Shown: piece by piece, positions 1-12,607 of the stretch
Numbering within the stretch: position 1 is the stretch's first letter
How the letters are laid out: every line of letters begins with the position of its first letter
Assembly: GCA_020698575.1 (NCBI GenBank)
Contig: CM036254.1
Span: 27,370,526-27,434,525, forward strand
From: Bostrychus sinensis
Lineage: Eukaryota; Chordata; Actinopteri; Gobiiformes; Eleotridae
Reading direction: 5' to 3'
Length of the DNA stretch: 64,000 nucleotides
Position numbers and translations under genes: made by a program
The notes under the pieces: model-generated
The model's database searches: none
Told to the model about the DNA's origin: nothing
What the model saw: only the letters and a program-made list of their open reading frames with translations

Positions 1-709
1 AACAGCATGCATCGGTACCTTGTTATATAACGGAGGAGAAATGCTTTGAGCGTTTCCCTCTAGGTATGTTGTAAATATCACTGTCAGGACGGTATCTTGA
101 CCATCTCTGCGCACCTGCTCCAGAGGGCACTTGACTGAACTCGATAGCGCCTGCCTTCTTTGGTGAATTCATGTGAAAATAATAGAGAGAGAGACTCCTA
201 TAAAGGCCAAACCTTGACATCAGTTGGTGGACAGCTATAGCCAGTGTTTGTTTTTTTTCTCCAAATACTTCAGTGCATCTCGGCTTTCATCTCTCTCTCC
301 TCGTCGTCTCCTTTGAAGCCCTGTGGATGCAGAGAAAGCGTTGTTTTTCTATGCTGTTTTACTACTTTACTTCTTCACTCAGCTCGGCTCGTCAAGAGGA
401 ATCTGAATTATTGGATATTTTGACTTTGTGAGCTCTGTACTCCTGCTTTCATCTCAGGTGAAGACGGACACTGGGACTCGGAGATGTGACGATCCCGGGT
501 TCCTTCACTGGGACAAAGAGACACAATATATTTATGATGTGTCAGCAGGGGCTCCACAAACGCACAACACTGTCAATGCAGTCATACACTGTATACACAC
601 AGTGGAGTAGTGTTGTACTCAAGACCGGGCTTACTTACTTTTCAATAGAGGAATTTCTCTGTCTTCATTTGTAATAATAATAGGAAGAAGGATAAGAATA
701 ACACTATGG
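1..709. other. non-coding, no feature recognised
   Basis: Short open frames on both strands are below what chance gives in AT-rich DNA and show no recognisable motif. I see no repeat boundary, splice-delimited exon or RNA gene here. Confidence 0.6.
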
Positions 710-1042
710 TAATAGCTAATAAAGCACTTTTCTAGACATTCAAAGTCACTTTATAATTAGGTGCATTATTCATTCAGTCCTCAGTCACACTCAGTGATGG
801 TGAGCTACTTCTGTAGCCACATCTGCCCTGGGGCAGACTGACAGACATGTGGCTGCCATTTTGCACCTACGGCCTCTTTGACCACCACTAAATACACAAG
901 CACACTAACATATACATACCTACATAGGCAAAGTGGTTGAAATGTCTTGCCCAAGGACACAACGGCAGTATGCATTGCTGGTAGCAGGGATCAATCCATC
1001 AGCCTTTCTGATGGGGGGCTGAGCCAGTGCCGCCTTACTCGT
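710..1042 (-). repeat. tRNA-derived SINE (family B), old copy
   Basis: Read on the minus strand, a tRNA-like head near 1040 (the GGCACTGGCTCAGC type) leads to a body with the phrase CTTGGGCAAGACATTTC, and a tail of the 'AAGTGCTTTATTA' type near 720. The same body and tail recur at 28375-28510, 30113-30332 and 51041-51116. The copy is diverged and its B box is eroded. Boundaries are approximate, because no target duplication is visible. Confidence 0.6.
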
Positions 1043-1792
1043 GATTTCCACTGCATGTGTATCTGCTGCACTGCGGACCACTGCCTAATGACACCTACTA
1101 GATACGTCTGCACGAGAAGTACGAGTTCATGTGATAAAAGCCATTAATGATGACCAAATAATGATTATTTAGAAGCAAAAGGACAGAAAACAACAGTTTA
1201 ATATGAGATCGCTTTGGAGCTCACTTCACAGGGTTTTCCTCTAACAGGAAATTAGTTGGGCATGAGAAAACTATACGAATGCAATAAATGTTTAATCATG
1301 TCTGTCACTGTATCTGTATCATAAAGTTAAAGTAAATAGCTTATGAGAGAGAATTATATATAAAACTTATAATCCAAAACCTTTGTACGGAATGATACTA
1401 CTTGAAAATCCAGATGTTGAGCATGTCAGTTTCCTGTGGAAACGCTCTCATTTAGTGAAATGACTGTGTATTTAGTGCGGAGTGCGTGGCGCAGTGCGTG
1501 TTGAGGGCAGCCCCAGCTTATTTATTGTCAGGCTCACAAATGAGACTGGATGGAAACACAGTACATATTCAAATTCAACTTGCTCATCACATCATTTCCA
1601 CAATTTCAGACTTTAAATGTATGTATGCCTTTAGTGAGAAGCAAGATGCAATGGTCCAGCGGGTAATAAATACAACCAGTGTACCTCTGCCATATACAGT
1701 GTCTGAGCTAACCACACTGCCCCAGTGCCAAACCTTAGGAGGGATCTCTCTGCTAGTGAGCTGAATGCTGCATAGTGCCATGCATTATAGTA
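1043..1792. other. non-coding, no feature recognised
   Basis: Mixed AT-rich sequence. Open frames at 1486-1764 and 1587-1781 overlap on opposite strands and carry no family motif, so I treat both as chance. Confidence 0.55.
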
Positions 1793-2105
1793 CCAAAAAT
1801 ATTATCCCATTTGGGGTTGTGGATAACTGGAGCCTGTACCAGCAACTATTGGCTAGTCACAGGGCTAACACAGACATCCATTCACTCTCACATTCATTAC
1901 ATCACTAGGGGCAATTTGGTGACTAACACATGCATGTCTTTGAATGCTGGGGGGACGTCCGAGTACCCAGAGAGAACCCATGGTAACCCAGGGAGTATAT
2001 GCTGACTCCTCCCAGCGAGATCATGTTGCAGCCGGCCCAAAGATTGATCTCACAACCTCCTTGCTGGGAGGCGAGAACACTAACAACTCTGCCACTGTGC
2101 AATAT
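1793..2105 (-). repeat. tRNA-derived SINE (family A), diverged copy
   Basis: This is the reverse complement of the complete element at 26325-26714. Recognisable blocks in order are the 'gggctaacacagaca' segment, 'attcactctcacattcatt', 'ggggcaatttggtgac', 'acatgcatgtctttg', and the head 'acaacctccttgctgggagg', ending near 2105 at the tRNA-like start. The middle has small deletions. No clear target-site duplication is visible. Confidence 0.7.
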
Positions 2106-4017
2106 AAAGTGAATGCATGTACCACATACATTCATACCCAGAGAAGAGTTTGATTATTTAAACCTGTCCATTTATACCTCTCCATGCTTTAGAATAAAGT
2201 CAGTCCATGGTCTGGTGTGGTCTTGACTACAACACTCTCCAACACTGCAGTCCAGTGTGGCTCTCCTACAGCCACTGTGAGGTCTGTTCGACACAATAAA
2301 CATCCCAGCACACAAATGGCTTAGCCCAAGAGCCAAGTACAAAAGCAATGAGTATCTCAGTCATCATAAGCACAGGTCAACAGCAATATTGAAGCTAAAT
2401 GCTGTCTCACACTAAACGTTAGCTACAGTAGATGTAGCATGTAACATGTCTTCTGCTTTGTGGTGCATGTGTGTTATTTCTGAATATTTGTCAAATGTGT
2501 ATTTTTCTGCTGCTCAGTGGTTCACTATGTTTAAAGTGACAGTACGGTGTCTCTTTGCAATGTAGAGTGTTTTCAAGTCGTGTCCGAACAAAGTCTCGTA
2601 GGAGCAGCTTCAAGCATCAATGCATCTGTGCACAATTCAGTGTCATATGTCTGTGTAATTAGCATCACAACATAAGAATAAACCAGCAGACTCACAGATA
2701 AATACCTCGACTGCAAACACCTAGTCTGTATGTGTTCATAATATGGCTACTGGATTGTCCTTTTTGCTGTATATTAAGCTAAATACAAGTTTCTGGTTGG
2801 GGAACCGCCCTTAAGGAGGACGAAAAGGGTCAAAATGAAATAAATACATGCAGAAATCATTTATTAAATGTGTCATTAATTAATTAAAACAGGAAATAAA
2901 TACATACACAACTAATTTATGGAGCTATATTTGTCTCTATAAAATGAATTGATTGAATTTTGAATGATTTATTCAAAACCCCTAATTTGTGACTTGCATG
3001 CAGCAATTTTTGCAAATAAATTCTAATTTGCAAATCTATTATTTGTAATTATTTCACAAATAAATCGTTTGTCATTTATAAATATGCAGTTTTGCATGTG
3101 AATAATCCAAACTGCATTTGTGGATCGCTCCATTCGTGCATTCATCATTTCTGTGGATTCAGATCTTTTTGAGACATTCGTCACATTTTGAAACAGCAAG
3201 TTTTATTCACAAAAGAAATCCTGTTCCAGGGATGACCGCTAGACCAATAAACAAACTATTTTATGACATTTAGTGAAACAATTATGCTTTTGATTGTTTT
3301 TTTTTGTTTTTGTTTTTTGTTTTTTTTGTTTTTAAATAAAATAGTTTTTAAATAAATTTCCCATTCAATAAATGTATTTTATTATTAATTTATTTCCAAT
3401 TTTAAGTCATTAATGATGATGATTTTTTTGGCACTTTTTGCAACAGTTGCTGTCTTGCAGAGATGCACCTACACCTACAACTTAACAACAGGTATTAACA
3501 CATACGGCCACATCTACCATGCTTTATAGGCCACACAGAGTAGAAATAAACCTGAAATAAAACATTTGTTTATGTATGTGCCAATGAGCAGCTTTTATTG
3601 AAAATAAAACATAACTTATTCAATATGTCTAACACCAGACTTTAAACCTATCTGCCATTGCATTACAGCATATTACAAGAGAACATGATTATTTACTTAT
3701 TTGCTAGGTCTGCTGGTGAGAGGAACAGAATACCCCCTCCCCTTGTCACTGTTACCTGTGCTGTCCTGCAGAGATGTTTGGTACAGTATATGGCTAATAG
3801 TGCACCTACACTGCAACGTAAGAACAGATAATAGCAGATAATGCCTCATGCAGAGGGCCAACTTACCATGATTATACCACACTGAAGCTGATGTGCTATA
3901 AGCATGGTAAACTGGCACCTGTAAAAATTCATGGCCATGTGGTTATAAAAGGACAAGTTTGGGAAAAGTGTTACTATACTCCATCAAACCAGTCAGTGTG
4001 GCTAAGGTTAAAGTAAG
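2106..4017. other. AT-rich non-coding DNA
   Basis: Contains stretches of interrupted AAATAA and TTTGT repeats around 2840-3430 and a T-rich tract at 3296-3335. The AAATAAATACAT motif recurs several times and may be an old DNA-transposon remnant, but I cannot delimit it. No coding signal. Confidence 0.5.
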
Positions 4018-4330
4018 ATAAGGTATACTTTATTGCCTCAGCAGGGAAATGTGTTCTCTGCATTTGACCCATCCTTCAGTGCCACTGGGGCAACCTGTCA
4101 GGAGCAGGGGGCAACTGGAGTGCAGCACTGGGGCCACTTCTCTAGATCTTAGGCCAGAATCCCAAGAGTACCTCGCTGGAGGATTAGTCTATTGTGCATG
4201 TTTTAAGTTGACGTGAGAAACCAGATTACCCAGAGAACATGCAAACTCTACACAGAAAGACCAAGAATTGAACCCAGGACCTTCTTGCAGTGAAGCCACA
4301 CTGCTAACCACTTTGCCATCATGCAGCCAA
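4018..4330 (-). repeat. SINE with tRNA-like head and a different 3' tail
   Basis: On the minus strand the head near 4326 reads as a tRNA-like promoter (TGGCAAAGTGGTTAGC, then GGGTTCAATTCTTGG). It is followed by the fish-SINE body phrase 'gtttgcatgttctctggg'. The 3' half differs from family A: it carries 'tgggtcaaatgcagagaacac' and ends in AATAAAGTATACC near 4022. Read as a mosaic SINE sharing its head with family A. One indel-rich copy, no visible target duplication. Confidence 0.6.
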
Positions 4331-5094
4331 TGAACTCTTAATGAACTGATTGCAGTACAAATGTCTGTAAATTCTACACTATGCATAAAAAGTGCTACGT
4401 ACACAAATGTTGTTTTGCAGATGCAGCTGCTCAGGATTTATCTCCATTAATGCAATCAGCTCAACTAAAATGACAAGAAATTTACTGAGACAGAAAGACA
4501 GACAGATAATAATATGCTTACCACTCCTTTAAATGTGAGACTTTTTTGGTCCATGACAGAAATCTTATATCTCACATTACTCATCCATCTCTATCAGAGC
4601 TGCAGCTTTGTCTTAATTGTCTTGTTTTGCAGTGATTAAAGCAAAGTGTCACCATTTAGTTGCTGCAGTTATTGATGTTAAAAAGTTGGATCTATATATT
4701 TCTCAGGTCTGTCAGAAACCCCTGGGAACTCTCCGCAAAAGTAATTGCAAACACATCACATTGAGAGACGGCATTTAACAGCATTTGTTTTATAACTTCA
4801 TCAACAGAAAGTGCAAAAAGATACTTTGTCATTGTCTTGTTCTCAGTGAGAAATAGAGGAAAAGTAACAATCTAACACATGGACCTAATGGAGATTTACT
4901 TTGGAAAGTATTCAAGTCCAGTATTTTGTATAACATGATGTGCCAGTATTTAGTAATAATGTAATACATTCATATCTCCTAGCTTGTAGTACTGTAAAAT
5001 ATTATCCAGTAAAAATGTGATCATTTTATTGTTCTAGCAAGAAACATCACATTAAAACATTATACAGATGAAAATATTTTTACTCACCTGGCAG
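4331..5094. other. non-coding, no feature recognised
   Basis: AT-rich sequence without credible open frames. Around 4900-4990 there is a weak resemblance to the 'aagtactgtac'-type hAT debris seen at 52.8 kb, too eroded to delimit. Confidence 0.45.
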
Positions 5095-5393
5095 CAATTC
5101 CAAGAGTCAAGAGAGCCCCCTTAAATTTCCAAAAATTCCACACAGGACCCCCAACAATAAAACTTCACTCTCTTTTAAAAATGATATCATGTTTTTCCTC
5201 CATAGATTTCTATAAAAAATATTGGCTAAAACATGTTTTAAAGTAATATTTTTAAACAAGTATATAACTGTAACTCATTTCAAATTCAATTTCTTTTTAT
5301 GTACTTAATATACTGTATACAACCTCTAGGGGGCCCCCTGCAGTACCTTTACAGCCCCTCATGGAGCCCCGGACCCCACTTTGGGAACCACTG
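5095..5393. mobile_element. hAT-like non-autonomous element remnant
   Basis: The right end TTTGGGAACCACTG (to 5393) is the reverse complement of a CAGTGGTTCCCAAA-type hAT terminus. The left part ('gcccccttaaatttcc' and 'acaataaaacttcac') matches a second copy at 32075-32200, which supports an interspersed repeat. The left terminal inverted repeat is not recognisable, so the start is approximate. Confidence 0.5.
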
Positions 5394-8300
5394 CTGTAGG
5401 ATATCAAACAAGGATGTCAGTGTTCCATTGGTGCAGGGATTACAGACTGCTGCATGTTGATAAGTTTGTTGTTGTACTGCAAAAGGCATGTGGAGTATTT
5501 CCTGTACATACATGTGATGAGCTGTCCTGGGTTATTTATATGAGTTTGTAAATGCATGCTAATAATAATGTCTGCATTAAAAGGTTATTTTTTTAATGCA
5601 CCAACGCTGTATCAGCCTTTATTTGAAGCTGCAGTGATAATGGCGGGAGGTTGATGGATGGCGTGATTAGCAGGTTCAGATTGGGCGGCACCTCTTTTTG
5701 TGCTACATTAAGTCTGACACAGTTAAAAGTGTAGCACTGGCAGGTGATCCATTTCTGCCAAATCCCACCAGGAGCTGAGCACCCCACTGTAATCTGTGTT
5801 GTTTTTTTGTTTTTGTTTCTTAGTATAGAGGACAACTAACACAGTTATTTTAAATAAAGGACCCAAAAAAAGGGGAGAGGTTGACCACTGTTTTATAGTG
5901 CAGTTTGTTTAACCCTTGTTTCACCAATGAGGATAAAAAAGTGTCCTTTTAATTCTTTTTTTTTTTTTTTTTTTTTTTTTTGATAACTTTGCAGTGGTTC
6001 TTATTTTTGCTATTAAATGTTGCTCAGATGTATATTTTATCACTATAATGTTGATATTCTAAACACAAATTTAATATTACTTCATTTTTACACTCTGACT
6101 AAATTTGTTATGTTGCTCCTGTTAAGTTACAACAGCATCTTTGTCAATAAAACATCATGAATAAATTATGTTTACCAACAATGGATTGATGTTTTTTGTT
6201 TTTTTTTTTTGTTACAAAAAGTCACAACCTGTTTTAATGGGAGTTGGTTTTAAGATTGTACAGGAAAAAATTAGCCCTAAAAATAAATGTTGTTGGTAAT
6301 CTTTGACAAACCCAAGGCTGTAATAATTCCCCCTAGAAAAATCCTCTTTGCTTAGAAAATATAAAACATTTTTTTATTTAATTTAATTTGATTTTTTTGT
6401 CTATTTTTTACCAAAAAAAGTATTAGATGCTATTACATACACTGGCTTAAAAAGGGTTACAATTCTGAAAATAATGAAATATTTGGTATTTATAATCAGG
6501 GCACAAGTTAATTGAAAGATTTATGAAAAAAAACAAAAAAAAAACATGAATGTATATGTATATGTATGTACATGTATATTTTTTATGATGTTTTGTGACT
6601 TAACAGTAACAACGTAACTTCTTCAAATTGGGGCACAAAGGTTAAAGGAAATATTGTCAAATGAAAGAGATTTTAAAATACATGACCCATAAAGGTCATG
6701 ATAAAATCATTTAGAAAAATGACTTCAACTCTGCAAAGAGTGGATCAAGTTTTAGTCATAGGTGATACCACACTTTTTACTTTTGGAGGGGAATTTTGTC
6801 AATACCGATACTTGATACTCATGATTTTTGGTTGGTGAATTTTTTTTTTCATTACAGAAACTGCTACCCTTGAAGACAAATCCTGTGACTATTACTGGCC
6901 ATTTAACAATTTTAATGTACACAGTATAAAATAAATAACTTAAGTGTGCAGAGGAGTGAAAACTGTTAACTTCTTCACATCACATGACATGGATGGACCA
7001 GACCAAAATACTGCTGTGTGGGGGACTTTTGGCACAAAAGTTACCCCCAAGTGATGCATGTGCTTTTATTTCACATGCATTAATTAGTACTTTATTCAAG
7101 GAATTGATACCAAAATGAGTATTGTATGAGTATTGATACTTCATGATCAAGCTTTAAAAAATTCCATTAATGCTTTTAAATACCAGTAGGCTTCCATAGA
7201 AACATTACAATAACATTATTATAACTTTGCTATCAAAAGTAGCATAAGTAACAGAATCAACTCAATACATTAAAGGCAAACTACCAACTAATGAAAGTGT
7301 CTCTGATCTGAATGGGACCATCTCCCTTTCCCCCTTTAAAAAAATGTTTCACGTGTCTCTTTAGTTACTTTATTAAACTAACATGGTGCAGTATGTCAAA
7401 GGATAAGACTATTGGCCCGTTTCATTTGAAGAACCACCGAAATGATTTGAAGGCTATATTTTTACATAAAAAGTTGCATAATTTTGCTTTAAGGGATGAC
7501 ATTAACTTTATAATGAACAAAGCAAAAAAATGGCTCCAGAAGATTTGCATTTTGTGACAGGAGGCAAAACATTTCTATGGAGTACATTTTCAATACAATG
7601 AATAATATAAATATGTTGTAACACACTCATACTTCTCCAAAGACCTTATGACTTTTTGTTTATTTAGTTTTTATTGTGCAACAATCATAACAATTAAACA
7701 ACAAACATTAAAAACTCATATTGGCAACAACAATTTTACATCTCATCTTCCTGTATAAATTCACATAACAACATTTCAAATAGTCTACAGTTGTAACATT
7801 TAATGCATTTTTACCATAGACAAAGACTTTGGCTATTACAGTACTGCAAAGTGTCAATGTCAAAATAATAGTCATTATAAAAATATAAAGCAGGGTTTAA
7901 ATTTTTGTATTTTTGATTTGTGAATGTGAAATTTTCCTAATAAAATTCAATCATTCAATTTCATTTATACATTTTTTATGAATATCCGACCCATTACATC
8001 CACATTTTTACTGACAATTTACTGGAATTTGTGGATAGACAAATATATTTCGAGGGGACATGTACGTTTTTAGACTGAATAACAAAAAATACAGAAAAAT
8101 CGTAAGTACCAGTGAGTTTATCAAGCTTCAGAGTACGCAGATCTTCACTTTTCCAAGGGACACCCCCCTTTGTTTAGACTGAGTGGCAAAACAAGCGGCT
8201 GCATACATTACAGAGAGTGTGAGTAAAACTGATGAGTATTTACTTAAATAAGGCAATTAAACTAGACGGTGATCCACACAACCTCACCAAGAACCACTTT

Positions 8301-8509
8301 TCCACAGACACTGATATGTGGCCAGGATTTCACTTTTTTGACCTTTTTATGTAACTAAGACAGCTGAGGACATCATAGTTTCTATTCAATCATTTATTTT
8401 TATATATACTTTTATTAACATTGAGGGTTAGCTGTCAAAATATTTAATAGAAAATGTTTAAAAGCATAACTTGGTAACCTGTCTCATTTCTTTGTTGTTT
8501 ATGCATCTT
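5394..8509. other. AT-rich non-coding DNA with a poly-T run
   Basis: About 3.1 kb of very AT-rich sequence. A T-only run occupies about 5954-5981 and shorter T tracts lie near 6195 and 6840. TATATGTATATG repeats occur near 6550. The 81-codon frame at 7312-7557 has no recognisable domain and sits in biased composition. No gene seen. Confidence 0.5.
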
Positions 8510-8895
8510 TTCCTTTCTGGAGCTCCCCCTACAAACGAGAGTACAACACTATCTAACTTAAATACTAAATACTTACAAGTACAGTTGACTTAAGTACAGT
8601 TGACTCCTGTTTGGTTCCTCACATGGCTTTACTTTCATTTTTCCCTCCTTGTGTCAGTATAAAGTTGTTTCAGCCATTTGGCCGCTCTGTCATGATAAAA
8701 ACCGAGAAATAAATCCATTCCTAGCTTGTTGGTACGCTAGCCGCTCTCTCACTGACTCCAGGTCAGCAGTGCGCTCTGCTGCAGTTGGGGTTTTAGGCAG
8801 ATACAGCAGGGGGAGATGCAGGATTTAACGCCCCACAACAACTCATTTAACCATCACACAGACTCCCAAACAGATTATTTAAGGTAAGGTGAGTC
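8510..8895. repeat. dispersed repeat R, copy 1
   Basis: Shares ordered blocks with 59825-60215: 'agctccccctacaaacgaga', 'ggctttactttcatttttccc', 'agaaataaatccattcctagc', 'caactcatttaaccatcaca' and 'cagattatttaaggt'. A reverse-complement copy lies at 24700-25035. The block order is conserved, so this is a ~380-bp interspersed family. Coding potential is absent. One fuller copy ends in TTAA, which hints at a TTAA-targeting DNA element, but both ends are not resolved. Confidence 0.6.
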
Positions 8896-9223
8896 ATCCA
8901 AAAGTTTGTGGAAAACTACAGATTGACTTTTGGTCAGCAGGGTTGTTTACTGGAAATGCCCAGGTCCTTTTGCTTCTCCTCTTTTTAGATTTCAGTTGTC
9001 AATCAAAATATATCTCAGATTTGTTGTTGAATATGTTTGTATCAGTCACTTTTACAGCAAATCTTTTCTTTTTTAGTTGAGTTTTGAGTATTTGCGCTAT
9101 TAAAGCAGCTTTGGCACTCAAGGCAGTTACTTGTGCATGCTGTGATGTCATCTGCATATACTCTATTGTTTACAAACTCTCACGAATTTTACAACATACT
9201 ACTCCACTAAACCTGACTCTGAA

Positions 9224-10288
9224 AATGGCCTCGCACAACAACATAAATCCTTTGACACAAGAAGAGAAACAAAGACATATAAGTGAGACTTACATCAATC
9301 TGTCAAATATTACACCAGAAACAAGTGGATCCCAGTAGCAAAACTGTTGACAAACACTCTACCAAAGTAGGTATAACTGAAGACAGCTGGGTATGTACTA
9401 TGTGTCTGATTAATTTGATGATCTAAATTCTTGAGTGTGAAGTTTGCCATAAGCAAAAATGTGCTAAATGTGTGAGACTTTCAAGTGCACAGTACAATAC
9501 AGCTCAAAGAGTGGACTTACTGTGGCTCTGTAGCAGCAAGTGCTACAGTGTAGGAGTGATGATGATGACCTCGCCACTACTGCCAACCCTACTTGTACAG
9601 AAAGAGTGGAAGCTTTAAAAGCAACGCTGAAAGAACAAAGAGCTTTACATGAAAACCTATAGAAGGATCTTATTGACAAAATAGCCATTCTTGAATGTAG
9701 TGTTCTTGACCCAGCACCTCTCACTTCAACACAGGGTGAAGAACTATTGTCTGAAGTTGTCAAGAGATGCACACAGCATACAAAAAACGAATGAAGACAA
9801 CCCTGAGTGAATGACTAAAAGACAAAAAGACTGAAGAAAAAAGAGGCCTTGGGAGAGTTATTCATCATCTACAAGAATTGACTGAAAATCTCACCTATGA
9901 CCAGCAGAAAAAAAAGGACGAACTCCTTTTCAACAACCTCGCAAAAACCGACTTGGGTCTGGATGTATGAGCATCCCATGTGACCAGACTGGTGAAAAAA
10001 GAAGAAGGGAAAACAAGACCACTCCTGGTAAGACTGGAGACACGCAGCTGATACTATCAAACTTGTACAAGTTGAAGAACACATGCAACGTGTACAAAAA
10101 TATGACACAGGAACAGCGGAAACAATGAAGAAACCTAATCCAGGAAGACAAAAGGAAAATGGAGACAGCAGGAATTTCAAAATCCATGGGGACCCAGGCA
10201 GTACGTGGACTGTGTGGAGAGAGGCTGAAGTAAAAATACAGAAAACAAAGAACACAGGAAAACTACATACAACAGACAACAGAGTTTA
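9224..10288 (+). pseudogene. LINE ORF1 relic (cysteine-rich, coiled coil)
   Basis: The frame opens with an ATG at 9224 and a hydrophilic N-terminus rich in Q, E and K. Around 9385-9560 it shows paired cysteines (CxxC, CxxC, CxxxCxxC type) resembling the PHD-like finger found in ORF1 of CR1/L2 LINEs. A charged, coiled-coil-like stretch follows (about 9600-9900) and a basic C-terminal part (10083-10288). Several stops and frameshifts break it. In intact elements this protein binds the LINE RNA. The opposite-strand frame at 9869-10279 is its shadow. Confidence 0.6.
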
Positions 10289-10294
10289 AGATGT

Positions 10295-11936
10295 ATGTAC
10301 ACAAATGTGCATACCCTCACAAATAAAATAGTCAAACTAAGATATAGAATAGAAGAGGCTGAGTACCTAGTGGACATTATAACCATTGCAGAAGTAAAGC
10401 CCAAGAATCATCACTTGTATTATATCAGAACCTGACTATAAAATATCTGATTATGATGCTTTCACCTTAAATCTTCAAAATGAGGTGGTCAGGGGCCTGC
10501 TTATTTATATCAAATCAAACCTCAGAGCCTCAACAGCTGATACAAACATCCTATATGATCTAAATATACGCCTGAACAACAATGACCACCTGCAGCTTGC
10601 TCTTATATACAGAAGCCCTCTTTGACTTTAATTTTAGTCAAACTGAATGGAGTCAAATGACCACTTCAGCGTCCCTGCAACAATCTTGCTTGGGGATCCC
10701 TGATTTATTACTAGATGAGGACAACCCCAACCTCGGGAAAACTACAAATGACCAAGAAAAGCCTGAACTAGTTGCAAATTTTTTTTGCATCAGTCTACAT
10801 GAGGGAAGGCTGTGGACCCCTACCAGAACTCCCTACAAGAAACATCAAAGAAAAGTTAACCAACATAAATCTGACTGAAACTATTATTGTAAAAAAGCTA
10901 CAAAACCTACAGTCTACAAAATCTTCTGGTCCGGACAGTTTATACCCAAGGATTCCAAAGGAACTGAGCAAATCGCTTGAGTGTGTTCTGGTCGAAGCCT
11001 ATAACAAGTGGAATACCTCAAGGATCACTTCTTGGCCCATTGCTATTTGTATATTATATAAATGACCTCCCTGAATGAGTCCACTCTACAGCATATCTAT
11101 TTGCAGACGATACCAAAATATATAAAGCCATCAAAAGCTTTATGGACAATATCTCATTCCAGCAAGACATACATAACCAGAATAGTTATTAACCAATCAG
11201 AATGGTCGGAGAAATGACAACTCAAGTTCCATCAAGCCAAGTGTAAAATTATGAAATTTGGAAACAAGACTCCAGAAGAATCAGCCTAACAGTATACAAT
11301 GAGATCAGCGGATGGCCAAGAAGTATGTTTGGAAAGAAGAGACCATGAGAAAGACCTCAGAATTATTTTGATAGTGAACTTACCTTCAAAGTGAATATAG
11401 AAGCCTGATGTCTTAAAGCCAATAACATAATGGGAATAATATGTCGGACTTATACTTGTATGAAGAGACTTAGTACAACCACACCTCGAGTATGGAGCCA
11501 CTGTATGGTATCCATGCGCTAAAAGTGCCACTGAGACACTAGAAAAGGTACAACATAGAGCTACCAAACAGATAAGTCATTTGAAAACCTTACCCTTCCC
11601 AGAAATGCTGAGAAAGCTGGACTTACCCTCATTAAGATTCAGGAGGCTCTGTGGGGACTTGAGAGAAACGTATAAAATTATCCACTTCATGTATGATGAA
11701 AATTTGCCCCCACTCCTTACTCCAGTTCGGGACGGCTACACCAGAGGACATAGCCTGAAACTAAGAACACCCAGAGCCCAGAAAACCAAAACTCAATTAC
11801 TTTCAGAGTTATCAAGAGCTGGAACTCCTTACCAGAATCAGTAGTCACAGCTCCGAGCCTCAATTCATTCATGAGTCAATTTGACAAATTCTGGTCAAAT
11901 CACCCTTGGCGTTTCAACTGGGATACAGTCCTTTAA
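10295..11936 (+). pseudogene. LINE ORF2 relic: AP-endonuclease and reverse transcriptase
   Basis: Starts at an ATG at 10295 just after ORF1, with the endonuclease N-terminus (MYTNVHTLTNKI, then IAEVKPKN carrying the catalytic Glu). Around 10850-10990 is the RT finger region with the SxGPDxLYPR motif. Next come GIPQGSLLGPLLF (about 11010-11050) and an intact catalytic FADD box at 11100-11111. The C-terminal segment runs through 'HLEYG', 'RATKQ' and 'LRKLDLPSLRFRRL' to a terminal WDTVL and stop at 11934-11936. Reading needs several frame changes. The rest of the endonuclease and part of the RT palm are deleted. In intact elements it nicks the target and copies the RNA. Confidence 0.8.
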
Positions 11937-12448
11937 ACTATGTCCAAAAAACACCACTTGCCCAACCATGCCATAGTCATTTCACCATAATCAACATGCA
12001 GTGGATCTGGCATTTACCTGGCGTTTTTCGCATTCATAGTGAATGTAAACACTGAATACTGAAAAATGTAATCCTAAAGTCAGGACAGAGCAAACACTGT
12101 TCATAATAAACCCATTAATCTGACATAGGTTCAGTAGAACTCTTTATTGGCTCAGTGCATGAGGTGTTGTCTTCGTGAAGCTTAATGAGTAGCCCATTGA
12201 CCTGTCCACAGAGCTCTGAGTGTACCTGCACTGTTCTGTGCTGTGCAGGAGTTTGGTCAGTTTTATGGCTGGAGTCATTATTTTTGTTGCAGGCTGAAGG
12301 AAAACTGTGTAGTCTTTATGTGTGTGTTCTGCTGAGTTAAAAGGCTCTAAAATTTCCAATTTTTTGTGCACTCCCATTGAAGACCTTAGCACCAGCTTAG
12401 CCCCACCTGGAAAATTCGCACCTGATTGACTGGTATGCATCTTTCCTC
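11937..12448. other. LINE 3' region, then unassigned DNA
   Basis: The first ~170 bases are probably the 3' untranslated end of the CR1-like LINE. The remaining sequence to 12448 has no recognised content. The 98-codon minus-strand frame at 12144-12440 has no motif. Confidence 0.5.
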
Positions 12449-12552
12449 AGAGTCCAACAGGTTAAAATAAACAAAATGTTGTCCTATGCCATTATAACCA
12501 GTGACGGTGCACCCCAGGGCTGTGTGAGTTCAGCTCTGCTTTTCACTTTGTT
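12449..12552 (+). pseudogene. LINE reverse-transcriptase fragment (5' part of a split copy)
   Basis: The plus strand encodes an RT core reading GAPQGCVSSALLFTL, matching the conserved GAPQGCVLSPLLF box of Rex1/L2-like fish LINEs. It ends abruptly at the 3' end of the minus-strand LINE that begins at about 12553. Plus-strand LINE sequence resumes at about 15950, so I read this as the upstream half of one interrupted element. Confidence 0.6.
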
Positions 12553-12607
12553 AATGTTGTACTTGTTTATTTCGGTCACAAGTATGACAAAATTAATACA
12601 TATACAT

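Larger units (their letters stand above)
9084..12110 (+). mobile_element. CR1-like LINE, decayed copy
   Basis: A plus-strand non-LTR retrotransposon with relics of both genes in the expected order: a cysteine-rich ORF1 (9224-10288) and an ORF2 with endonuclease and reverse transcriptase (10295-11936). A short 3' region after the ORF2 stop runs to about 12110, where AATAAA-like sequence occurs. ORF2 is much shorter than a full LINE ORF2, so the middle has been lost. The 5' limit is approximate; repeat R abuts it. Confidence 0.8.

Noticed and set aside
9869..10279. A 136-codon minus-strand frame with hydrophobic stretches
   Set aside because: It is antisense to the LINE ORF1 relic, whose A-rich coding strand gives F/L/V-rich shadows.
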